Source: CAYHSR01 sp043821725 (GTDB taxonomy: Bacteria; Patescibacteriota; Patescibacteriia; Magasanikbacterales; GWA2-37-8). Taken from it: DNA of 62,881 nt. Positions 26,995-34,477 of the stretch are shown in pieces; position 1 is the first letter of the stretch, and each line of letters opens with the position of its first letter. The notes below the pieces were generated by a model. The model did not search any database and had not been told where the DNA came from. It saw only the letters and a list, made by a program, of their open reading frames with translations. The position numbers were made by a program, and so were the translations under genes. The DNA lies in NCBI GenBank assembly GCA_043821725.1, contig JBDRCM010000012.1, positions 1 through 62,881 of the forward strand, read 5' to 3'.

Positions 26995-27033
26995 AAAAAA
27001 GCAAAACGCCCTGGATATATCAGAGCGTTTTGC
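26995..27033 (-). terminator. terminator of the 27256-27594 transcript
   Basis: GCAAAACGCTCTG and CAGGGCGTTTTGC pair with one mismatch around a seven-base loop. On the minus strand six T residues follow, giving an intrinsic terminator. Confidence 0.75.
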
Positions 27034-27255
27034 ATAATGTGTTTAGCCAATGGCATTTGTCGGCTCGTTTCCCATGATTATTGCTTTGCGCCCTGCGTTT
27101 TTTGGTGCGCGCTAATTTTATGGATTTTCGCGCAATCATAATTGTGAATTTGGCGCGGATATGGTAATAAGCAAGGGAAATGCGAGCCGATGGGGGAATA
27201 CGGGGTGGCTGCGCTGGACTTGGCTGGTGGTGGCTGGTTGCTTCTTGCAGGATTG

Positions 27256-27594
27256 CTATGCGCTGATGCTCCACCTTATATTCCGAGTGTCGCCATTTGA
27301 GCCGATCGTGGTTGTGAACGGCACAAACGAGTTGAGCATGGTGCTGACATACGCATTCAGCAAAAGCCGGCTGCGGCAGGGCAACTCAACCTCGGGCTCG
27401 GCGTCGTGCGCGATCCTGCCCTCCACTACCTCTCCGCCCCACAGCTTAAAGATCGCGACGACCTTTTCGCTTTCATTTTTCTCCGTGACGCTGATAAGTG
27501 CGTCATCTATGGGTTCTACGCAGTCGCAGGGATGCACTCCCTGCCCGATGAGTTCAACGAGCTGATCTTGGTTTTCCACACTGCACGGGGTCAT
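27256..27594 (-). CDS. hypothetical protein (112 aa)
   Basis: I do not recognise this protein. The ATG at 27594 is chosen because GAGAGGAAG precedes it at good spacing; an upstream start would add 14 residues. The sequence is acidic at the front (VENQDQLVELIGQGVHPCDC), has a probable small beta-rich domain in the middle (ISVTEKNESEKVVAIFKLWG) and ends with a hydrophobic stretch (RSRLLLNAYVSTMLNSF). Its G+C-richer codons differ from neighbouring housekeeping genes. It is divergent from the orphan at 27684 and ends at its own terminator. Confidence 0.6.
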   Translation of the reverse strand: MTPCSVENQDQLVELIGQGVHPCDCVEPIDDALISVTEKNESEKVVAIFKLWGGEVVEGRIAHDAEPEVELPCRSRLLLNAYVSTMLNSFVPFTTTIGSNGDTRNIRWSISA

Positions 27595-27683
27595 TGTCTT
27601 TTCTTCCTCTCGAGGTAGGTAGGGTTGAACTTCCAATAAACTTGGAAAATATTATATATCAAATTTATTTTTTTGTCAATGAT

Positions 27684-28220
27684 ATGCTTTCAAAACAGCG
27701 TGGCAATAATCAAATTTTAGTGCATACTTGGTTATTGACAAAAAGTAAAAAATATAGCACAGTGACAGTGGAATATTTTTACATATTGAAGTTGTCGGAT
27801 TTCAAATCAACGGCAATGTGTAAAGCTCTTTATAAATTGTATGGCATTAGCAATCACATGCATTGGCAATCAAGGGATTGCATGGAGGATATTATGGAAA
27901 ATGGTTCGCCTTATAGAGACGGGCAGGATCAAGAAATAAGATATTGGTATTTGGTTTTTTCGGCGTTGGTATGCTTAAGGCAACAAGACATGAACACAAA
28001 CGTTAGCATTTTGTGTGTCAGCCGGGGCATGTTTGACGTGCAAAAAGTAGAAAAGGCAGTAGTCGGAAGGGGTATTACAATAACAGGAGATTCGAGTATG
28101 AGGTTCCCAATAATATTAGTTTTTCCTGTAACTGCCACTTTATCCAGCTGGAAAGAATTGGATCAGGCAACTCATGAACGATGGAAAAAAGCAAAGACCA
28201 ACATTGACTTGACCGGTTGA
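27684..28220 (+). CDS. hypothetical protein (178 aa)
   Basis: I do not recognise this protein. A longer frame begins at 27594, but the ATG at 27684 is preferred because it leaves a 90-base promoter region between this gene and the divergent orphan. It appears cytosolic, with mixed alpha/beta composition and conspicuous cysteine, tryptophan and methionine (GISNHMHWQSRDCMEDIMEN). The C-terminal third resembles a compact sandwich (ITITGDSSMRFPIILVFPVT). A pairing with the neighbouring divergent gene is possible but unsupported by any known motif. Confidence 0.55.
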   Translation: MLSKQRGNNQILVHTWLLTKSKKYSTVTVEYFYILKLSDFKSTAMCKALYKLYGISNHMHWQSRDCMEDIMENGSPYRDGQDQEIRYWYLVFSALVCLRQQDMNTNVSILCVSRGMFDVQKVEKAVVGRGITITGDSSMRFPIILVFPVTATLSSWKELDQATHERWKKAKTNIDLTG

Positions 28221-28248
28221 TCTCTGTAGCTAACCAACAAAGCCGTAA

Positions 28249-28324
28249 TCTTCTCCGGCCATCTTCTCATAAAAGCTCTGATTATTAAAAATCTGCACAT
28301 GGCTTTTTTGAGAACCGGAGAAGA
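28249..28324. repeat. 76-base imperfect long hairpin
   Basis: TCTTCTCCGG (28249-28258) and CCGGAGAAGA (28315-28324) are perfect inverted repeats. Inside them TTCTCATAAAAGC pairs with GCTTTTTTGAGAA with one mismatch. The loop is about 25 bases. It sits between the orphan gene and the tRNA-Glu terminator and could be a structured RNA 3' end or a decayed mobile element. Confidence 0.6.
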
Positions 28325-28357
28325 AAAAAACACGCGCGTTAAGCGCGTGTTTTTTTT
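28324..28357 (-). terminator. terminator after tRNA-Glu
   Basis: CACGCGC and GCGCGTG form a 7-bp GC-rich stem with A/T tracts on both sides. It can end transcripts from both directions: tRNA-Glu from the minus strand and the 178-aa orphan from the plus strand. Confidence 0.9.
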
Positions 28358-28358
28358 G

Positions 28359-28430
28359 TACCGCCACGGGGAATTGAACCCCGGTTTATAGGATGAAAAC
28401 CTATTGTCCTAACCACTAGACGATGGCGGC
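28359..28430 (-). tRNA. tRNA-Glu (TTC)
   Basis: The 72-nt cloverleaf has acceptor GCCGCCA/TGGCGGT (first pair G-U), D stem GTCT/GGAC, anticodon stem ATAGG/CCTAT with loop TTTTCAT (anticodon TTC), T stem CGGGG/CCCCG and discriminator A. CCA is not encoded. It has its own promoter and terminator. Confidence 0.95.
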
Positions 28431-28464
28431 GTAAACCAACCTAAAAAAATTTAATTTCCACCAT

Positions 28465-28493
28465 ATAATAAACTGTTTTAATTGCAAAGTCAA
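28465..28493 (-). promoter_or_regulatory. promoter of tRNA-Glu
   Basis: On the minus strand TTGACT (28488-28493) and TATTAT (28465-28470) are spaced by 17 bases, 35 bases upstream of the tRNA-Glu 5' end. Confidence 0.75.
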
Positions 28494-28516
28494 GAGGTTT
28501 GCAAAAAATAGCAAAA

Positions 28517-28545
28517 CAAAAACACCCGATAAACGGGAGTTTTTG
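28517..28545 (-). terminator. terminator after the HU gene
   Basis: CAAAAACtCCCG and CGGGtGTTTTTG form a stem 25 bases after the HU stop on the minus strand; the T-rich arm and a later T tract make it an intrinsic terminator. Confidence 0.8.
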
Positions 28546-28569
28546 TTATGGTTTTTCAAACCGTAGAAA

Positions 28570-28845
28570 TTATTTCAAAGCGTCCTTTAATGCTTTTCCT
28601 GCTTTAAATTTAGGTACGGTGACAGCTGCGATCTGGATTTTCTGAGTAGGATTTTGTGGGTTAACGCCTGTTCTGGCGGCTCGCCTTTTTGAGCTGAAAG
28701 CTCCAAATCCGGTAAGTACCACTTCGTCGCCTGCTTTCAATGTACTGGTAATCAATTCAAGCAAAGCATTCAACATGTCTTCTGCTTCCTTTTTGGAAGA
28801 TCCGACTTTGTCGGCTAAAGCTTGGGCTAATTGTGCTTTATTCAT
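28570..28845 (-). CDS. DNA-binding protein HU
   Basis: HU bends and compacts DNA as a dimer. The 91 residues have the standard layout: two N-terminal helices (MNKAQLAQALADKVGSSKKEAEDML), the GFGAFSSKRRAARTGVNPQN beta-arm region that enters the minor groove, with the key proline in NPQNP, and the C-terminal helix PKFKAGKALKDAL. A strong AGAGGGGG ribosome binding site precedes the ATG. The message begins more than 100 bases upstream, leaving a leader with two hairpin-forming sequences. Confidence 0.96.
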   Translation of the reverse strand: MNKAQLAQALADKVGSSKKEAEDMLNALLELITSTLKAGDEVVLTGFGAFSSKRRAARTGVNPQNPTQKIQIAAVTVPKFKAGKALKDALK

Positions 28846-28875
28846 AGTTTCACCCCCTCTCTGTTTAAGGGTTAG

Positions 28876-28906
28876 AACCCCGAATTTTTCGCAAAAAGTT
28901 CGGGTT
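28876..28906 (-). promoter_or_regulatory. hairpin in the HU mRNA leader
   Basis: AACCCGAA and TTCGGGGTT pair with one bulged base, about 35-60 bases upstream of the HU start codon. It could modulate HU translation or message stability. Confidence 0.5.
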
Positions 28907-28913
28907 TAAGCGC

Positions 28914-28933
28914 TTTAGATTAAATTATCTAAA
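28914..28933. promoter_or_regulatory. palindrome upstream of the HU gene
   Basis: TTTAGAT-6-ATCTAAA is a 7-bp perfect inverted repeat, flanked further out by CGC and GCG. It lies between the extended -10 element (TGTTATAAT, near 28970-28978 on the minus strand) and the start codon. It may be an operator or a second leader hairpin. Confidence 0.5.
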
Positions 28934-29044
28934 TGCGATTTGGCTAAAAACTGATATTTTTATATCTGCATTATAACACCTTTTATTGTTTTTGGCTATA
29001 GTTAGACAAATTTAGTTGTCCACAGGCAATTGAGCTCAATTTTT

Positions 29045-30583
29045 TTATCTTGCGTATTCAACTATCCTGTTTTCTCTAATCACAGTTATCCTTATTTCAC
29101 CAGGGTATTGCAAATCCTGCTCTATTTTTCTGGCAATATCTTTTGCCAGTTGATGAGCCGCATAATCATCAACCTCGCTTGGCTGGACAAAAATGCGAAC
29201 TTCCCGGCCGGCTTGTATTGCATAAACCTTATCAATTCCCGGAAAGCCCTTGGCTGTTTCTTCAAGTTCTTCAAGTCGGGCGACAAATTGTTCATAAGTA
29301 TCTTTGCGTGCTCCAATTCTGGCTCCGGAAATGGCATCAGCCGCTTTTACAATACTGGAAAAGATGTCAGCTGGTTTGTCATCATGGTGGGTAAGAGCCG
29401 ATAGCACGACGCTTTCATCCATTTTAAATTTACGAAGAATCATTTCGCCAATTTGCGGATGTGAACCTTGTGTTTCCTGGTCAACTGCCTTGCCAATGTC
29501 ATGAAAAAAGCCGCACTTTTTTGCTTTAGCGCCGTCAAGTCCAACTTCATTGGCTATAATTGAAGCAAGATGAGCAACTTCCATTGAGTGATTGAGGATA
29601 TTCTGTCCATAGCTTGTTCTGTATTTAAGCCGTCCGATTATGCTAATCAATTTGGGATCTATGCCTGTCATTCCCATTTTGTACAATGCTTCTTCTCCGG
29701 CTTTTTTTATCTCAATCGCAAGTTCTTGTTTTGCCTTTTCAATAAACTCTTCTATTCTTGCCGGCTGTATTCTGCCGTCAGCCATTAATTTTTCCAAAGC
29801 AATCTTGGCAATCTGGCGGCGTATCGGAGAAAAACCTGATACCATAATGGAATCAGGCGTTTCATCAATCACCAATTCGCATCCTGTTAACTTTTCAATT
29901 GTTTTAATATTGCGTCCTTCTTTGCCGATTATGCGCCCTTTCATTTCCTCATTTGGAAGATGGACTGTTGTGGACGTTATCTCAGCTGCGTGTGAAGCTG
30001 CGCATCTTTGCACCGAGTCGGTGATGATCTGCCTCACTTTGTTTTCATACTCTTCACTGCCGGTTTTTTCCAATTTCATAATTCTGATCATCAAATCATT
30101 TCTGCTTTCTTCTTCAACTCTCTGCATAAGCTCTTCTCTGGCCGCATCGCGATCCAAATTGGCAATGTTTTGCAACTTAGCCAGCTGTTGTTCCTTAATT
30201 TGCTCAACTTCCTTTTTTATCCCCTGCACTTTTTCAACTCCTTCTTGCAGTTTTTGTTGTTTATCCTGAAATTCAATCAGCCTTTGGTCAAACATATTTT
30301 CCCTTTTTTCCAAACGCTGTTGTTGGGACTGCATGTCCCGTCTAATTTGCCTTTCTTCCTTTTTCGCCTCATCAATTACTTTAACGGATTTTTCTTTTGC
30401 CTGCAAAATCAAGTCCTGTTGTTTTGTTTTTGCGTCATTCAATATTTTGGCCGCTTTGGCTTCTATTGAATCGGCTTGTGCTTGGGCGATTTTTTTGCGC
30501 AAGAAATATCCAAGCGCTATGCTTCCGCTGATGCCGACCAGCCCGCCCAGGGCAATGGCCGCGAATAGTGTAACTCCGGTCAT
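29045..30583 (-). CDS. rny: ribonuclease Y
   Basis: RNase Y is a membrane-tethered endoribonuclease that starts mRNA decay. The 512 residues show an N-terminal membrane helix (about 5-27), a long coiled-coil (30-185) rich in Glu, Lys and Gln, a KH domain (GKEGRNIKTIEKLTGCELVI, about 215-280) and an HD domain with FFHDIGKA near residue 361 and the second metal-site region THHDDKP. All catalytic residues of the HD motif are present. A GAGG sequence precedes the ATG. The gene is divergent from infB. Confidence 0.97.
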   Translation of the reverse strand: MTGVTLFAAIALGGLVGISGSIALGYFLRKKIAQAQADSIEAKAAKILNDAKTKQQDLILQAKEKSVKVIDEAKKEERQIRRDMQSQQQRLEKRENMFDQRLIEFQDKQQKLQEGVEKVQGIKKEVEQIKEQQLAKLQNIANLDRDAAREELMQRVEEESRNDLMIRIMKLEKTGSEEYENKVRQIITDSVQRCAASHAAEITSTTVHLPNEEMKGRIIGKEGRNIKTIEKLTGCELVIDETPDSIMVSGFSPIRRQIAKIALEKLMADGRIQPARIEEFIEKAKQELAIEIKKAGEEALYKMGMTGIDPKLISIIGRLKYRTSYGQNILNHSMEVAHLASIIANEVGLDGAKAKKCGFFHDIGKAVDQETQGSHPQIGEMILRKFKMDESVVLSALTHHDDKPADIFSSIVKAADAISGARIGARKDTYEQFVARLEELEETAKGFPGIDKVYAIQAGREVRIFVQPSEVDDYAAHQLAKDIARKIEQDLQYPGEIRITVIRENRIVEYAR

Positions 30584-31017
30584 AAAAAAAACCTCAAATT
30601 AATATCTGAGGAATATTTTACAGGATTATTTATGCCGACTTATTGGCTGATAAAACAAAAAAAATAAAATAAGATTAGGCCTGAACGCCGAAATTATTGC
30701 AAAAGCATGCCTGTTTGCTATGTAGTACTGCTTTTGAACCAATAGAGAAGTCTGCCCTTATTTTGTTATTATTTTTGAATATTTGAGCCATATTTGCTTT
30801 TGATCCGCTTGAGTGTTTTTTTGATTCCATCTTCATTATTTGCGGTAGCAGTCGGGTTTTATTCAGCTGTAAAAAATTCTCAGATAACTGTTATTAATTA
30901 AATGTACATTTACTATAGCATATTTATTGGTTGTTGTCAATGGCATGACATGCAACTCTTTATATAACTGTTGACCGATACCTACTTGTAGTATATAATG
31001 AAACTGCATTAAAAATT
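30584..31017. other. 434-base divergent regulatory region between rny and infB
   Basis: No coding frame or structured RNA family is recognised. CCTCA..TGAGG (30591-30610) forms a small hairpin just upstream of rny. The infB promoter is at 30971-30999. The middle part is AT-rich with scattered T tracts and may hold the rny promoter. Confidence 0.5.
30971..30999 (+). promoter_or_regulatory. infB promoter
   Basis: TTGACC and TATAAT are separated by 17 bases. Transcription would start near 31006, leaving a leader of only about 12 bases before the infB ATG at 31018 and no room for a usual Shine-Dalgarno sequence. Confidence 0.8.
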
Positions 31018-33033
31018 ATGAATGTTACTGAATTGGCAAGACAATTAAGAGTTCATCCTAAAAAGCTTTTGGAAGTGCTTCCGGAGTTTGGTTTTGATAT
31101 TGGAGCGCGTGCCATTAAGGTTGATGACAGAATAGCACAGAAAATAATGCGTTCATGGCGCAGGATTAAGCGCGAGCTGGAGAAAAAAGAAGAAGAGGAA
31201 AAGCAGAAAATACGCGAACTTGAAAAAATACAAAGGCGCGAAAGAGGAGAAGTTATAAAGGTGCCGATGTGGCTCACTGTAAGCGAACTGGCTGACATTT
31301 TAAGTATACAAACCACGCGTTTGATAATGGAGTTGATGAAGAACGGTATATTGGCCACAAAAAATGAAGACATTGATCATGATACTGCTGTTTTAATAGC
31401 TGAAGAGCTTGGTTATGTTGTTGAACAGATAGATGAACAATCTATTGGAAAAGACGTTGGCAAGCACGTGAACAATCTGGAAGACATACTTACTGATGTA
31501 AAAACAAGCAAGCGTCCGCCAGTTATTGTTGTTGTCGGCCATGTTGATCATGGAAAAACAAAACTGCTGGATGCCATTAGAAACGCCGATGTGGCAGGAA
31601 AGGAAGCCGGTGGAATTACACAGCATATTGGCGCTTATCAGGTAATATGGAAGGATCCAAAGACAAAAATTGATTCTCCACTTACTTTTATTGATACTCC
31701 CGGCCATGAAGCGTTTACAGTTATGCGAAGCAGAGGAGCAAAAGTTGCTGATATTGCAATTTTAGTTGTTGCCGCAGATGACAGTGTTAAGCCACAGACA
31801 ATTGAGTCCATCAATATAATCAAAGCGGCCAAAATACCGGTTGTAGTTGCGATAAATAAAATTGATAAAGAAGAAGCTGATGTGGAAAAAGTAAAAGTTG
31901 ACCTATCCAAGCAAGGAGTGGTTTGTGAAGAATGGGGGGGCGACACGCCAATGGTGGCGCTTTCCGCAAAGCAAAATCAGAACATTGACAAGCTTCTTGA
32001 TGTTTTATTGCTGGTTGACGAAATGCACAAAGATGATATAAAAGCCAATCCAAACAGGCCGGCGGCCGGCACTGTGATTGAGGCGCATATAGACAAGGGA
32101 GAAGGAAGCGTTGCTTCAGTGCTTGTGCAAACAGGGATTTTAAGAATAAATGACCCTCTGGTTATTAACGGTGAAATTTACGGCAAAGTAAGAGCAATGA
32201 AAAACGATCGTAATGAAACAATTGACCAAGCGCCTCCAAGCTGTCCTGTGCGCGTGCTTGGATTTAAAGTGGCTCCGCAAGTCGGAGATGTGCTTGATGT
32301 TGGATCTGTTGGCATGGCTGAAAAAATAGATATAAAGGCAAAAAAAACAATACAATCAAGAGCTGAAAGAAAGACAGCCGTCTATGGCAGGACAGAAGAA
32401 GAGGAGTTGGCGTCGCAACTATTAAATTTAGTGGTAAAGGCCGACACACTTGGATCTTTGGAAGCGGTTATTGCATCTTTATCCAAAATTCAGAGCCATG
32501 AAGTCGGAGTGCGCATAATAGGCAAGGGCTTGGGCAATGTAACCGCTGATGACGTTGCTAAAGCTGAAGCGGCTGGTGCGTTGATTTGCGCTTTCAATGT
32601 TTCAGTACCGTTTTCAATTCAGGAAATGATATCTGAAAAGTCGCTTAAATTTATTGAGCATAAAATAATTTATGATCTCATAGACGCGGTCAAGATCGAT
32701 CTTCAAAGCTTGGTGCGCACTGAAACAATAATTAAAGAACTTGGAACTTTTGAAGTTAAAGCTGTATTTAGGACAGATAAAAATAAAATGATTGTTGGTG
32801 GTTTGGTTTTAGACGGAAAGCTGGAAAAAGGAGCAAAGGCAAAAGTATCGCGCAATTCAGAGGAATTGGAAGTCGGTGAAATATCCCAACTTCAATCAGG
32901 CAAGCAAGATGTAACTGAAGTCCCGCAAGGAAGCGAGTGTGGACTGTGTTATGTTGGAAAGGAGCGTTTACAAATTGGAGACGTACTTGCGCTTTATAAA
33001 GAAGAGTTTATAACAAAAAAATTAGAATTATAA
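31018..33033 (+). CDS. infB: translation initiation factor IF-2
   Basis: IF-2 is the GTPase that brings initiator tRNA to the ribosome and promotes subunit joining. The protein has 671 residues, shorter than the 890 of E. coli because the disordered N-terminal part is reduced. Two small IF2_N-type helical modules (residues 1-45 and about 83-140) precede the G domain with GHVDHGKT near 174, DTPGHEAF and NKID. Domains II-IV follow with the C-terminal SLGGLEAV-type core (LGSLEAVIASL). trxA follows 9 bases after the stop. Confidence 0.97.
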   Translation: MNVTELARQLRVHPKKLLEVLPEFGFDIGARAIKVDDRIAQKIMRSWRRIKRELEKKEEEEKQKIRELEKIQRRERGEVIKVPMWLTVSELADILSIQTTRLIMELMKNGILATKNEDIDHDTAVLIAEELGYVVEQIDEQSIGKDVGKHVNNLEDILTDVKTSKRPPVIVVVGHVDHGKTKLLDAIRNADVAGKEAGGITQHIGAYQVIWKDPKTKIDSPLTFIDTPGHEAFTVMRSRGAKVADIAILVVAADDSVKPQTIESINIIKAAKIPVVVAINKIDKEEADVEKVKVDLSKQGVVCEEWGGDTPMVALSAKQNQNIDKLLDVLLLVDEMHKDDIKANPNRPAAGTVIEAHIDKGEGSVASVLVQTGILRINDPLVINGEIYGKVRAMKNDRNETIDQAPPSCPVRVLGFKVAPQVGDVLDVGSVGMAEKIDIKAKKTIQSRAERKTAVYGRTEEEELASQLLNLVVKADTLGSLEAVIASLSKIQSHEVGVRIIGKGLGNVTADDVAKAEAAGALICAFNVSVPFSIQEMISEKSLKFIEHKIIYDLIDAVKIDLQSLVRTETIIKELGTFEVKAVFRTDKNKMIVGGLVLDGKLEKGAKAKVSRNSEELEVGEISQLQSGKQDVTEVPQGSECGLCYVGKERLQIGDVLALYKEEFITKKLEL

Positions 33034-33042
33034 TATACGCAT

Positions 33043-33366
33043 ATGTCTTTTGTGTTTACAGATCAAAATTTTAATGAGGAGGTAGTTCAATCGGATGTTC
33101 CGGTGTTTATTGATTTTTGGGCTCCATGGTGCGGTCCTTGCCAGATGATGGGTCCAATTATTGATGAGCTTGCGGATGAATATAAGGACAAAAAAATAAA
33201 GATAGGAAAGTGTAATGTTGATGAAAACGGGAATATTGCCGCGCAGTTCAAAATAATGAGCATTCCGGCGTTTATGGTTTTTAAAGATGGTAAGCCGTCA
33301 GATCAGATGACAGGCGGAGTTCCAAAGGAAAAGCTGGCTGAAATGATTGACAGGGCTGTTGAGTAA
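33043..33366 (+). CDS. trxA: thioredoxin
   Basis: This 107-residue classical thioredoxin reduces protein disulfides in the cytosol. The active site WAPWCGPC places the redox cysteines at 30 and 33, and the cis-proline motif SIPAFMVFKDG is at about 73-83. It has no signal peptide, which distinguishes it from the anchored thiol oxidoreductase at 5082. The gene follows infB closely and is probably on the same transcript; a terminator lies about 100 bases downstream. Confidence 0.97.
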   Translation: MSFVFTDQNFNEEVVQSDVPVFIDFWAPWCGPCQMMGPIIDELADEYKDKKIKIGKCNVDENGNIAAQFKIMSIPAFMVFKDGKPSDQMTGGVPKEKLAEMIDRAVE

Positions 33367-33462
33367 TATGGGATGCGAAAATCGCCTCCGATCAAATAAA
33401 ATCTTTTAAAAGCAAATCTCAGCCAATTCATACATTTGATTGCGGGATATAAAACAAAAAAT

Positions 33463-33489
33463 AAAAAAGGCAGTTCAGCTGTCTTTTTT
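33463..33489 (+). terminator. terminator after infB-trxA
   Basis: AAAAAAGGCAG and CTGTCTTTTTT form a stem with a TTCA loop followed by a T-rich arm. Confidence 0.85.
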
Positions 33490-33618
33490 AAGTGTGGAAA
33501 ATCAATACCATGATTTGATTTTTTAGCGCTGATTAGGTAAGATATACACAATACAGAATTTGTGGTGAGTTTAAGATCTTGTCGTCCTCGGTATAATATA
33601 CTTGGCATCAGGCATAAC

Positions 33619-33671
33619 GGGTCTGTCACCAAATACCATTTTGTTACGAAAGCGCATTTGGCGACAGACCC
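33619..33671. mobile_element. MITE-like element, short copy with 5-bp target duplication
   Basis: The 53-bp element begins gggtctgtcaccaaatacca and ends with gcatttggcgacagaccc. It is flanked by perfect direct repeats ATAAC (33614-33618 and 33672-33676). Its two halves match the two ends of the 235-bp element at 24385 in opposite orientation, so it looks like an internal-deletion derivative. Confidence 0.8.
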
Positions 33672-33683
33672 ATAACGATTTTT

Positions 33684-34466
33684 ATGGAAAAATTTTTACA
33701 GGATATTATTAAAGAAGCCGGATTTCTCGCAAAAGGATATTATCAGCAGGAAATATCTCATACCTTTAAGTCAGATCCGACTGACATACTCACAGTTGCC
33801 GACACCGCGGTTGAAAGTTTTTTAATAAATAAAATACTTGAGCGCTATCCTGATCATGGAATAATTTCCGAAGAAAGGGAAGATCCAATAAATCCTGAGG
33901 CGGAATATGTTTGGGTGATTGATCCAATTGACGGGACTAGAAATTTTTCCCGCCATATAGCAATGTGGTGCACAATGGTAGGAATAACCAAAAAAGGAAA
34001 GCCCTATATGGGCGCGGTTTATGATGCTGTAAATGACGAACTATTTTTTGCGAAAAAAGGCAAGGGAGCTTTTTTAAATAACAACAAAATTCATGTGAGC
34101 AAGCATGCTGATGTAAAGCATTCATTTTTGGTTTTTAGCGGAGGGGTCATGAATCAAGATTCTCCATACAATGCAGGTGAATTTGAACGCTATGCTAAAT
34201 TTCATGACAAGCTTGTTGCTGAAGATGGCCATTGGATACATAATTTTGGAACCACAATGTCATTGTGCGCGCTGGCTGCCGGGCGCGTTGACGCAATGAT
34301 AATGAACAGCGGGCTATATCACGATTATTTGGCCAATTATGTGATTGCAACTGAAGCAGGGGCTCTGTTTACTGACAGCCATGGAAATGATTGGAAAAAA
34401 GGACGCATGGATGTTGTGGTGGCCAATTCAACTCTTCATAAAAATCTTATGGCAATGTTTAATTGA
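33684..34466 (+). CDS. inositol monophosphatase family protein
   Basis: This family (SuhB, CysQ, fructose-1,6-bisphosphatase-like) removes phosphate from small molecules with magnesium. The 260 residues contain the metal-binding motif EERED near 59-63 and the signature VIDPIDGTRNF near 78-88, with the second metal motif at the C-terminal HDYLANYVIATEAGA (the common WD is replaced by HDY). The histidine and tyrosine in place of Trp-Asp keep the metal-ligand aspartate. Substrate cannot be told; 3',5'-bisphosphate nucleotides or inositol phosphates are possible. Confidence 0.88.
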   Translation: MEKFLQDIIKEAGFLAKGYYQQEISHTFKSDPTDILTVADTAVESFLINKILERYPDHGIISEEREDPINPEAEYVWVIDPIDGTRNFSRHIAMWCTMVGITKKGKPYMGAVYDAVNDELFFAKKGKGAFLNNNKIHVSKHADVKHSFLVFSGGVMNQDSPYNAGEFERYAKFHDKLVAEDGHWIHNFGTTMSLCALAAGRVDAMIMNSGLYHDYLANYVIATEAGALFTDSHGNDWKKGRMDVVVANSTLHKNLMAMFN

Positions 34467-34477
34467 TTTTATTGAAA

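Larger units (their letters stand above)
26895..27255. other. intergenic region with tRNA promoter and a terminator
   Basis: This 361-base gap holds the tRNA-Met promoter (26919-26947) and, near 27001-27033, a terminator facing the minus strand. Between the terminator and 27255 a GTG-started frame on the minus strand (27020-27274, 84 codons) overlaps the preceding gene by 19 bases and ends inside the terminator stem; its Lys/Arg-rich composition gives no family, and I leave it uncalled. Confidence 0.5.
33367..33683. other. 317-base intergenic region between trxA and the phosphatase gene
   Basis: It contains the trxA terminator (33463-33489), a TATAAT at 33592-33597 with a poor -35 match that may serve the downstream gene, and a MITE-like element at 33619-33671. 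No coding frame is supported. Confidence 0.6.

Noticed and set aside
27161..27565. Plus-strand frame of 134 codons
   Set aside because: It is antisense to the orphan gene at 27256-27594, which has a ribosome binding site and a terminator.
33303..33632. Minus-strand frame of 109 codons
   Set aside because: It runs through the trxA end, a terminator and a MITE-like element and is not coding.
34463..34477. TTG start for leuS giving an overlap with the phosphatase gene
   Set aside because: ATG codons at 34478 and 34487 lie just downstream and need no unusual start.
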